Positions 1 to 5,842 of a DNA stretch of 5,842 nt are shown here, in pieces. Numbering within the stretch: the stretch's first letter is position 1; every line of letters begins with the position of its first letter. The DNA comes from Tannerella sp. GTDB lineage: Bacteria > Bacteroidota > Bacteroidia > Bacteroidales > Tannerellaceae. The stretch lies in contig JAIRKN010000234.1 in NCBI GenBank assembly GCA_031260095.1, positions 1 to 5,842 of the forward strand. The letters are read 5' to 3'. Position numbers and translations under genes: made by a program. The notes under the pieces are model-generated. The model was not told the origin of the DNA. It saw only the letters and a list, made by a program, of their open reading frames with translations, and searched no databases.

Positions 1-806
1 TTGAAATATATGGGCCGGAATCATCCGGTAAAACGACGCTGGCCATTCATGCAATCGCTGAAGCGCAAAAGGCCGGCGGTATTGCTGCGTTTATTGATGC
101 GGAACATGCGTTCGACCGTTTTTATGCTGCCAAACTGGGCGTGGATGTGGATAATCTGTGGATTTCACAGCCGGATAACGGAGAACAGGCGCTGGAAATA
201 ACCGAGCAACTGATCCGTTCGTCTGCCGTAGATATTGTTGTGATAGACTCTGTTGCGGCATTGACTCCGAAAGCGGAGATCGAAGGAGATATGGGCGACA
301 GTAAAATGGGCTTGCAGGCTCGTCTAATGTCGCAGGCATTGCGTAAGCTGACGGCGGCCATCAGTAAGACTAAAACAACCTGTATCTTTATTAATCAGCT
401 AAGGGATAAAATCGGTGTGATGTTTGGTAACCCCGAAACCACAACCGGCGGTAATGCATTGAAGTTTTATGCATCGGTACGTCTTGATATTCGCCGCATC
501 GGTGCGCTCAAGGAGGGCGACGAAGTGATCGGGAATCAGGTGCGTGTGAAGATCATAAAAAATAAAGTAGCGCCTCCGTTCCGTAAAGCGGAATTTGACG
601 TCATGTTCGGCGAAGGTATTTCCCATTCGGGCGAGATAATAGATCTCGGCGTAGATCATAACATCGTGAAAAAAAGCGGCTCCTGGTTCAGCTATAATGA
701 TACAAAACTGGGACAGGGACGCGACGCGGCGAAAAAATGTGTAGAGGACAATCCGGAACTTGCGGAAGAACTTGAAGGATTGATTTTTCAAGCATTGAAA
801 AAATAA
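1..806 (+). CDS. recA: RecA recombinase, 5'-truncated by the window edge
   Basis: This is the ATP-dependent strand-exchange protein of homologous recombination and the co-protease that triggers LexA cleavage in the SOS response. It acts in the cytoplasm as a filament on single-stranded DNA. The reading frame is open from base 3, giving 267 visible residues that start at about residue 63 in E. coli numbering. The first ~60 residues lie outside the window. Walker A (GPESSGKT) is at 12-35, and the catalytic Glu of FIDAEH is at 102-104. The Walker B strand ends in VVIDSVAAL at about 235-262. The DNA-binding loop L2 region carries the near-invariant [17 protein letters not shown]. The C-terminus ends in ALKK, without the long acidic tail of E. 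coli RecA; from memory, Bacteroidetes RecAs are commonly short like this. No intein or frameshift is seen. The downstream glycan genes follow on the same strand after 41 bp. The identification is essentially certain. Confidence 0.98.
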   Translation, partial: EIYGPESSGKTTLAIHAIAEAQKAGGIAAFIDAEHAFDRFYAAKLGVDVDNLWISQPDNGEQALEITEQLIRSSAVDIVVIDSVAALTPKAEIEGDMGDSKMGLQARLMSQALRKLTAAISKTKTTCIFINQLRDKIGVMFGNPETTTGGNALKFYASVRLDIRRIGALKEGDEVIGNQVRVKIIKNKVAPPFRKAEFDVMFGEGISHSGEIIDLGVDHNIVKKSGSWFSYNDTKLGQGRDAAKKCVEDNPELAEELEGLIFQALKK

Positions 807-822
807 AAGGCATACCGGGTGC

Positions 823-840
823 GTTTCTTGTAAAAGAAAC
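823..840. other. Short inverted repeat between recA and the glycan genes
   Basis: GTTTCTT at 823-829 is the exact reverse complement of AAGAAAC at 834-840, with a 4-base loop (GTAA). A third copy of the GTTTC half follows at 842-846, so the right arm could pair either way. The stem is only 7 bp, has two G-C pairs, and is not followed by a T-run, so it is a poor intrinsic terminator. It ends 7 bases before the next ATG, where it could weakly influence translation initiation. The repeat is visible, but any function is inference. Confidence 0.25.
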
Positions 841-847
841 TGTTTCG

Positions 848-1792
848 ATGACGTCAAAAAACTTATATCGGGAATTATGCACAAAAGAAGACAGTATTCC
901 TGTTTTTTCACGTGACTGGTGGCTGGACGCTACATGTGGCAAAGACTGGAAAGTGTTGATTGTGGAAAAAAATGGCAAGATATATGCTGCCATGCCGTTA
1001 TATATACCTTGTGGCAAGGTGATTTCAATGCCGAATTATACCCAGACAATGGGGATCTGGTTTTCTGCCGGAGTGGATGATGCAAGATATTCATCCGTAT
1101 TGGAACGTCGTCAGGCCGTATGCAAAAATTTTATTGAGCGACTCAGACCGTACCGGTCGTTTCTGCAAAACTTCAGTTACAACTTTACAGACTGGTTGCC
1201 GTTTTATTGGGCAGGATATACACAGACGACACGTTATTCTTATATACTCCACGATATTTATGATTTTGATAAAATCATGTCGGGTATGAGTCATCAGACG
1301 CGACGTAATATAAAAAAGGCCGAAAGACAGTCCATAATAGTATGTCGTGGCATTGAGACGGATGATTTCCTGAAAGTACAGTCGCTTACATTCAGCCGGC
1401 AGCATAAACGAAACACCCAGAGCCCGGTTATACTTCGACGGCTTATTAATATGGCGCGCGAACGTGGACAAGGCGATCTATTCGGCGGGGTGGATAAAGA
1501 CGGAAACCTTCACGCCGCCGCATTTATTGTCTGGCAGAACAGTTCCGCCTATTATATTGCCGGCGGCGGAGATCCGGTATTTCGTAACTCGGGAGCGCAC
1601 AGCCTTGTCATGTGGGAAGCTATAAAATATGTTTCCCGGTATACCGGGAGATTTGATTTTGAGGGATCAATGCTTCCGGGAGTAGAGCGTTTTTTCCGTG
1701 AATTTGGAGCCATACAGACGCCCTATTTTATGATAACCCATGGAAAACTAAGTCTATTGGACAGGGTCAGGATAAAATTGAGAACGAAATGA
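848..1792 (+). CDS. FemAB-like / GNAT-fold acyltransferase of a glycan locus
   Basis: This 314-residue cytoplasmic protein has the features of the FemAB-like branch of the GNAT superfamily (Pfam Acetyltransf_6 type). Members transfer acyl or aminoacyl groups, but the substrate here is unknown. The N-terminus (IPVFSRDWWLDATCGKDW, residues ~17-34) and the next strand (AAMPLY) match a widespread Bacteroidetes family. The central RRNIKKAE segment (152-159) resembles the family's R-x-I-x-K-A motif. The C-terminal half has AAAFIVW, then HSLVMWEAI (251-259) and FDFEGSMLPGVERFFREFG (269-287), expected for the acyl-CoA-fold core. There is no signal peptide or membrane segment. ATG 848 is the only usual start after the in-frame stop at 773-775, and there is no clear Shine-Dalgarno sequence. 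Its stop overlaps the next start in ATGA, so translation is probably coupled to the deacetylase-like gene. Family assignment is firm; the reaction is not. Confidence 0.85.
   Translation: MTSKNLYRELCTKEDSIPVFSRDWWLDATCGKDWKVLIVEKNGKIYAAMPLYIPCGKVISMPNYTQTMGIWFSAGVDDARYSSVLERRQAVCKNFIERLRPYRSFLQNFSYNFTDWLPFYWAGYTQTTRYSYILHDIYDFDKIMSGMSHQTRRNIKKAERQSIIVCRGIETDDFLKVQSLTFSRQHKRNTQSPVILRRLINMARERGQGDLFGGVDKDGNLHAAAFIVWQNSSAYYIAGGGDPVFRNSGAHSLVMWEAIKYVSRYTGRFDFEGSMLPGVERFFREFGAIQTPYFMITHGKLSLLDRVRIKLRTK
1634..1649. repeat. Perfect 16-bp palindrome inside the FemAB-like gene
   Basis: TCCCGGTATACCGGGA reads the same on both strands and does not extend further. It lies within codons for the conserved stretch VSRYTGRF, so coding constraint may explain it. 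A perfect 16-mer is uncommon by chance in a window of this length, but not extraordinary. Binding-site function is speculative. Confidence 0.4.
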
Positions 1793-3081
1793 GGGAAATA
1801 ATACAATACATACTCCGGTTTATGGTGGGTGAACATCTGCCGGACGAAGTGAGCCGGTTGATCGGATATACATCCGACCAATCTTCCTTTTCGGATTATA
1901 AAGTTGTGATTATTCCATCCGGTTTTTTTGACGAACCGGTATACGGAACCGCTGAAACAAAACCTGTCATACCTCTTCAAACAATTGAAGGAGTACCTTT
2001 TTTATTCGGAACTCCCGTTCTGGAGCGTATCGGGGATACGATTGTCGTTCATGCGGATCTTGTTGCGAGTGCGTATTTTTTATTAAGCCGCTATGAAGAG
2101 GTTTTGCGTCGTGATCTACGCGATGAGCACGGACGTTTTCCCGGTCGCGAATCATTGCCGCGGCGTGCCGGGTTTATAGACCGTCCGGTTGTGGACGAAT
2201 ACGGGAAGCTAATCCGTGGCTGGCTTAATCGTAATGGAGTTCGTATGCAGGAATTTGTTCCGTTTATACGGAAAGTAAACCTTACCCATGATGTGGACGT
2301 TCCCTTTTGCGGACGAACATGGCTCAGTGTCGCCCGTAAAATCCTGTCGGGACGGAATCCGGTGACGGCCGTTCGCGAAAAATATGCTCCTTTGGCGCGT
2401 AATCCTTATTACACGTTTCCGTGGATGTTCAGGGAAAACAAGAAATTAGAACGTACTATCGGAAAGGATCGTTGTCAGTCGTTGCTCTTTTTCAAGGCAG
2501 GCGGCCGGACAAAACACGACCGGCCGTATTATGACCTGTATGGGAAAGATATCCGGGCATTGTATGCTTTGTGCAAACAATATGAGGCGACGATCGGCCT
2601 TCATTGCAGTTATCAGGGAGGAAAAAAGCCGAATCTCCTTTTATCCGAAAAAAACCGCCTCGCAGAAGCCTTCGGATTGGAAATAAAAGATAACCGGCAT
2701 CATTATCTGGCTTCGCGTGAGCCTGAGGATATGGAATATCTTGAAATGGCAGGAATTACCGACGATTATACAATGGGTTATGCGGATGTGGCGGGATTTC
2801 GTCTGGGCACATCGTTGCCTGTCCGGTATATAAATCCCGTCACACGCCGGTTATCATCACTTATACTGCATCCTCTTGTTATTATGGACTGCACGCTGAA
2901 CGAAGTCAGATACATGAATCTGACAAGCGACAGGGCGGAGGAATACTGTATGAGATTAATCAATCACGTCCGGCATGTAAACGGTGAACTGACATTATTA
3001 TGGCATAATACATCGGTCATTGAAAGGATCGGATATTTGCATGATTTATATAAGAAATTGATAAACAAACTGGGAGAATAA
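1789..3081 (+). CDS. Polysaccharide-deacetylase-family protein with a Bacteroidetes-type N-terminal domain
   Basis: This 430-residue protein matches a two-domain Bacteroidetes family annotated as polysaccharide deacetylase family protein, with an N-terminal domain resembling DUF7033. The N-terminal ~160 residues contain PFLFG and SAYFLLSRYEE, typical of that domain. The NodB-like catalytic domain begins with LTHDVD (165-170), giving the paired metal/catalytic Asp positions D168 and D170. GLHCSYQ (270-276) sits where the H-x-x-x-H metal motif is expected, but the second His is replaced by Gln276. Later family signatures are RHHYL (303-307), TMGYAD..GFR..T (328-341) and LLWHN (403-407). H305, D333 and H406 are candidate active-site residues. 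No signal peptide is evident, so it is probably cytoplasmic and may act on a lipid-linked or nucleotide-linked glycan; that is inference. ATG 1789 is supported by the ATGA overlap with the upstream stop. Deacetylase activity is unproven. Confidence 0.85.
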   Translation: MREIIQYILRFMVGEHLPDEVSRLIGYTSDQSSFSDYKVVIIPSGFFDEPVYGTAETKPVIPLQTIEGVPFLFGTPVLERIGDTIVVHADLVASAYFLLSRYEEVLRRDLRDEHGRFPGRESLPRRAGFIDRPVVDEYGKLIRGWLNRNGVRMQEFVPFIRKVNLTHDVDVPFCGRTWLSVARKILSGRNPVTAVREKYAPLARNPYYTFPWMFRENKKLERTIGKDRCQSLLFFKAGGRTKHDRPYYDLYGKDIRALYALCKQYEATIGLHCSYQGGKKPNLLLSEKNRLAEAFGLEIKDNRHHYLASREPEDMEYLEMAGITDDYTMGYADVAGFRLGTSLPVRYINPVTRRLSSLILHPLVIMDCTLNEVRYMNLTSDRAEEYCMRLINHVRHVNGELTLLWHNTSVIERIGYLHDLYKKLINKLGE

Positions 3082-3093
3082 AAACAGAGATAA

Positions 3094-4212
3094 ATGAAAA
3101 TAGTAACTATTATAGGTGCAAGACCACAATTTATAAAATCGGCTATGGTGAGCCGGGCGATAAAGGAATTTAACACGATTGACAAAGCGCATCCGATCCG
3201 GGAATACATTCTTCATACGGGACAGCATTATGATAAGAATATGAATGATGTTTTTCTGGACGAACTGGATATAAAAAAACCGACCTGGCAGTTACATTGC
3301 GGAGGGCTGATCAGCAGGGCCAGGATGTTGGCGGAGATGCTGACCGGTATTGAAAAAGCGTTACTGGAATGTCAGCCTGATTATGTGCTGGTGTATGGTG
3401 ATACCAATACAACACTGGCAGGCGCTATGGCGGCATCTCAGCTACATATTCCGGTCTTGCATGTAGAAGCGGGATTACGCAGTTTCAACAAGCAGATGCC
3501 TGAAGAAATAAATCGTATCCTCACGGATCATATTGCGTCAGCGCTATTTTGTCCTACATATAAAGCCATAGAGAATCTGGCGAAAGAGAATCTGACAAAC
3601 GGTATATTTTATACGGGAGATGTAATGTATGACGCGGCGATAGCTTTTGGACAGATGGCGGAAGAGAAGTCGGAGATTTTATCCGTTCTTGGTCTGTCGT
3701 CGAAAAAATTTCGTTTATGTACGGTTCACCGTGCGGAAAACACAAATAACCCGGAGCGTCTGACACAGATCATTCTGGCATTAGTAGAAATCGCCACCCC
3801 GGATTGTCCGGTTATATTTCCGCTTCATCCGCGCACCAAAATATATCTCCATAATTATAACCTGAATGCGACAATCGCTTCCAACGAGGCGCTCAGAATG
3901 ATTGATCCGGTGAATTACCTGGATATGATAATGCTGGAAAAAAACGCGGAAACGATATTTACAGATTCGGGCGGCGTACAAAAAGAAGCCTATTTTCACC
4001 GAACGCCTTGCATCACCTTGCGTAAAGAAACGGAATGGATTGAAACCATTGAAGCCGGCTGGAACCAGCTTGCCGGATACAATACGGAGAAAATAATCGA
4101 ATGTCTGGGTAATAATCCGCAAAGAACCGAGATCAAAGAATATGGCGACGGACGAGCGTCGGAGAAAATAATAAATGCGATCACCCGTTGCAATGAAAGT
4201 AATTTCATCTGA
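3094..4212 (+). CDS. Non-hydrolysing UDP-N-acetylglucosamine 2-epimerase family (WecB/WbpI-like)
   Basis: This cytoplasmic GT-B-fold enzyme inverts C2 of a UDP-HexNAc, classically UDP-GlcNAc to UDP-ManNAc. At 372 residues it has normal family length. Visible motifs are GARPQFIK (8-15, with R10), TGQHYD (42-47), VYGDTNT (100-106, with D103), HVEAGLR (123-129, with E125), MPEEINR (135-141, with E137), TVHRAENT (210-217, with H212), PLHPRT (243-248), TDSGGVQKE (290-298) and LRKETEW (309-315). These cover the positions known as catalytic in WecB: the Arg, Asp, two Glu and His. The SFNKQMPEEINR loop and GARPQFIK start match WbpI, which epimerises a UDP-diacetamido-glucuronate, better than classical WecB. 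No genes for that uronate pathway are in the window, so the substrate is left open. Residues 70-85 lack the usual GG-T-H-G-x-x-T loop. The start lies 12 bp after the deacetylase-like gene, so the two are probably co-transcribed. Confidence 0.93.
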   Translation: MKIVTIIGARPQFIKSAMVSRAIKEFNTIDKAHPIREYILHTGQHYDKNMNDVFLDELDIKKPTWQLHCGGLISRARMLAEMLTGIEKALLECQPDYVLVYGDTNTTLAGAMAASQLHIPVLHVEAGLRSFNKQMPEEINRILTDHIASALFCPTYKAIENLAKENLTNGIFYTGDVMYDAAIAFGQMAEEKSEILSVLGLSSKKFRLCTVHRAENTNNPERLTQIILALVEIATPDCPVIFPLHPRTKIYLHNYNLNATIASNEALRMIDPVNYLDMIMLEKNAETIFTDSGGVQKEAYFHRTPCITLRKETEWIETIEAGWNQLAGYNTEKIIECLGNNPQRTEIKEYGDGRASEKIINAITRCNESNFI

Positions 4213-4261
4213 TGAGCCTTACGGGGGGGCTGTTCAGCGGCATTTGTAAATAAGATTTGCA
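4213..4261. other. 49-bp gap with a G7 run and a 13-codon open frame
   Basis: This is the largest gap in the operon. It carries seven consecutive G at 4223-4229. An ATG at 4212-4214 overlaps the epimerase stop (TGATG) and opens a 13-codon frame, MSLTGGLFSGICK, that ends at TAA 4251-4253. Neither a +1 nor a -1 slip on the G run joins this frame to the next gene, because stops at 4247 and 4267 block both. No convincing terminator, TAnnTTTG-type promoter or Shine-Dalgarno sequence is visible. It is most likely a plain spacer, or at most a coupling leader for the GTG-started gene. Confidence 0.3.
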
Positions 4262-5518
4262 GTGGATAAAAAATCTGTTCTTATAGTATGTGATATATTC
4301 CCGCCTGCCTTTGGCCCGCGGATGGGATACTTATGTAAATACCTCCGGCTGAACGGATGGAATCCTGTTGTCATAGCGGAATATATTGATGAAGATATGT
4401 TTTCTTTTCTGGGGAAAGATGTGGACGTAACCTATATCCGTTATCACAAAAGAAGGGGCCTTGCCGGGAAGATCGAATGGTTGATTGTTTTCATGCGTGA
4501 TCTCCTGTTTGGCTATAAAGACAAGCGGATGTACCGGGAAGCGTTGAAGATTGCAGAAAAGCATTGTTTTGATCTGATACTGTGTAGTGCTTTCCGTACG
4601 TTTCCGTTGCCTGCGGCATCACGTTTGGCGCGGAAGACGGGACTGCCGCTCATTATTGATTTGAGAGACGTGATCGAACAATATACGGGAAGCGAATTTA
4701 TAGAACACCATCTGCCGGATCTGTTCGGTGTCGAACGTATTATATCATCGCAGTTCGGCAGATTCAACCTGAAGATACGAAACCGCATCTTACCCGAAGC
4801 CGCTTGGGTGACGACCGTTTCCCCGTGGCATGTATCCACACTCAGGCAATACAATAAAAAAGTTCAATTGATTTATAATGGATATGATCCTGAGGTATTC
4901 TATCCTTTAGAGATACAGGCCGGTTGTTTTTTCATTACCTATACGGGGCGTTTGCACAGTACGGCGATGCGTAGTCCCGACCTGTTGTTGCAAGCTGTCG
5001 ACCGGCTTGTGCAAAATAATCTCATTACGCCGGAACAGTTTCGTGTGCGCTGGTATGTGAACAAAAAGTCATGGCTGGAGATCGAGCGGGAGATACAAAA
5101 ATATCCGAATACGGTTGCTTATATGGATTATATGGGGTATGTGCCCGCATCGGAAATACCCCGGATACTGAATGAAAGCTCCATATTGCTACTCCTGACC
5201 AACAGGGCGGACGCAAATGGGCCTAAAGGTATTATGACGACCAAGTTTTTTGAATTTCTGGCTGTCGGGAAACCCATATTATGTGTCCGTGGCGACGAAG
5301 GGTGTCTGGAAGAAATGATCAACCGCACACGTTCGGGCTTATCCGCTCATCATGCGGACGAAGCGTATGATTTCATAAAAACTCATTACCTGCGATGGAA
5401 GGAAAACAAACCATTCGTTGACCATTCCGACAAAGACGTCATCGGCAAATTCTCGCGTGAAGCGCAGGCCAAACAGTTTATACAACTCTTTGAACAGGTT
5501 GCCGGAGCTTCCCGGTAA
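4262..5518 (+). CDS. Family-4 (GT-B) glycosyltransferase
   Basis: This protein is predicted to move a sugar from a nucleotide donor onto a growing carrier-linked glycan at the cytoplasmic membrane face. It has 418 residues, typical for GT4. The N-terminal Rossmann half opens with SVLIVCDIFPPAFGPRMGYL, where the acceptor-side loop and glycine follow strand 1. The hinge and C-terminal half show IYNGYDPEVF (204-213), YTGRLH (227-232) and the donor-binding segment TTKFFEFLAVGKPIL (326-340), with E331 the expected ribose-contacting Glu. The first Glu of the classic E-x7-E motif is Gly323, as in GT4 subfamilies with a GP-x-G-to-K-x-x-E pattern. A basic amphipathic stretch around 63-90 (KRRGLAGKIEWL...) could contact the membrane. 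The GTG at 4262 is chosen because the frame has a stop at 4247-4249 with no ATG between, and because the first beta-strand starts immediately after it. Sugar and linkage cannot be read from sequence. Confidence 0.88.
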   Translation: MDKKSVLIVCDIFPPAFGPRMGYLCKYLRLNGWNPVVIAEYIDEDMFSFLGKDVDVTYIRYHKRRGLAGKIEWLIVFMRDLLFGYKDKRMYREALKIAEKHCFDLILCSAFRTFPLPAASRLARKTGLPLIIDLRDVIEQYTGSEFIEHHLPDLFGVERIISSQFGRFNLKIRNRILPEAAWVTTVSPWHVSTLRQYNKKVQLIYNGYDPEVFYPLEIQAGCFFITYTGRLHSTAMRSPDLLLQAVDRLVQNNLITPEQFRVRWYVNKKSWLEIEREIQKYPNTVAYMDYMGYVPASEIPRILNESSILLLLTNRADANGPKGIMTTKFFEFLAVGKPILCVRGDEGCLEEMINRTRSGLSAHHADEAYDFIKTHYLRWKENKPFVDHSDKDVIGKFSREAQAKQFIQLFEQVAGASR

Positions 5519-5534
5519 AAAAAGAAACGAAACC

Positions 5535-5842
5535 ATGCAATTATCCATAATAATCGTAAACTATAATGTCACCGGACTTTTAAGAGCGTGTCTCTTATCA
5601 GTCAGACAGTATGTGAATAACATTGCCTACGAGGTGATTGTTATAGATAATGATTCAGTTGACATTACCTGGAGAGATCTGGCGGTTGAATTTCCTGAGG
5701 TAAAATTCATTGCAAATGAAAAAAATGAAGGTTTTGCGGCGGCGAATAATAAAGCGATAAAGGAAGCGAGGGGCGAATACATTCTTCTTCTGAACCCGGA
5801 TACGGAATTTGAAAATGATTTTCTCCGTCAGTTAATACTCTT
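5535..5842 (+). CDS. Family-2 (GT-A) glycosyltransferase, 3'-truncated by the window edge
   Basis: The 102 visible residues form the N-terminal nucleotide-binding half of a GT2 enzyme. The first strand is LSIIIVNYN (3-11), followed by VIVIDNDSVD (34-43). NEGFAAANN (64-72) and YILLLNPDTEF (82-92) follow, where NPDT holds the metal-binding Asp89 of the DxD-equivalent. The N-GF-x-x-AN-N plus LLNPD pattern is typical of rhamnosyltransferase-like GT2 proteins (WbbL type). That suggests, but does not prove, a deoxyhexose donor. The catalytic base and C-terminal half lie beyond base 5842. ATG 5535 follows the previous stop by 16 bp of A-rich sequence (AAAGAAACGAAACC), which suits a Bacteroidetes start without a strong Shine-Dalgarno. 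The gene continues the same operon. Confidence 0.9.
   Translation, partial: MQLSIIIVNYNVTGLLRACLLSVRQYVNNIAYEVIVIDNDSVDITWRDLAVEFPEVKFIANEKNEGFAAANNKAIKEARGEYILLLNPDTEFENDFLRQLIL

Noticed and set aside
1..201. A 66-codon frame opening with TTG at base 1
   Set aside because: It overlaps recA in another frame. The frame starting at base 3 encodes unmistakable RecA sequence, including Walker A, while this one encodes a composition-biased peptide.
399..911. A 170-codon minus-strand frame antisense to the end of recA and the start of the next gene
   Set aside because: It is fully covered by strongly supported + strand genes, shows no recognisable domain, and is rich in Phe, Cys and His as expected from antisense reading.
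2502..2526. GC-rich inverted repeat CGGCCGG / CCGGCCG with an 11-base loop
   Set aside because: It is internal to the deacetylase-like gene, has no T-run, and is explained by Arg, Gly and Pro codons, so it is unlikely to be a terminator.
3781..4122. Minus-strand frame of 113 codons antisense to the epimerase, and a similar one at 4513-4854
   Set aside because: No family resemblance or conserved motif. Both lie opposite conserved enzyme cores on the + strand.
4223..4229. G7 run as a phase-variation switch
   Set aside because: It is short, lies outside the flanking genes, and neither slip direction creates a fused or restored gene.
4244..4262. Possible Bacteroidetes promoter around TAAGATTTG ahead of the GT4 gene
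   Set aside because: The spacing does not match TAnnTTTG, no properly spaced upstream TTTG exists, and it would abut the start codon.

Overview
The window suggests a chromosome segment from a member of the Bacteroidetes, most likely Bacteroidales. The main clues are the protein families: a FemAB-like acyltransferase paired with a two-domain polysaccharide-deacetylase-like protein, and a RecA that ends in a short basic tail. Shine-Dalgarno sequences are also weak or absent and the upstream regions A-rich. Base composition is moderate and looks even across the window. The genus cannot be fixed from the sequence. All six genes lie on the + strand and are tightly packed.

Layout: (1) The 3' three-quarters of recA enters from the left edge and ends at 806. 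(2) A 41-bp gap with a small AT-rich inverted repeat follows. (3) A FemAB/GNAT-like acyltransferase (848-1792) overlaps by 4 bp (ATGA) with a polysaccharide-deacetylase-family protein (1789-3081). (4) After 12 bp comes a non-hydrolysing UDP-sugar 2-epimerase of the WecB/WbpI family (3094-4212). (5) After a 49-bp gap containing a G7 run comes a family-4 GT-B glycosyltransferase with a GTG start (4262-5518). (6) After 16 bp a family-2 GT-A glycosyltransferase begins (5535) and runs off the right edge.

The five genes after recA read as one operon for a surface or secreted glycan. The epimerase would supply a nucleotide-activated 2-epimer sugar such as UDP-ManNAc or a diacetamido-uronate. The two glycosyltransferases would add sugars to a carrier-linked chain. 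The acyltransferase and deacetylase-like proteins would modify the glycan. No polymerase, flippase, initiating transferase or chain-length regulator lies inside the window, so the class of glycan (capsule, O-antigen, exopolysaccharide or protein glycan) is not determined.

Nothing here is a clearly new system. The points most worth checking are: the coupled FemAB-like/deacetylase-like pair, which recalls exosortase-associated exopolysaccharide loci; the incomplete deacetylase metal-site motif; an atypical loop in the epimerase that may record a compensated frameshift; the WbpI-like substrate loop; and recA lying directly against a glycan locus. No tRNA, rRNA, mobile element, CRISPR array or convincing promoter was found, and no gene-free stretch exceeds 50 bases.
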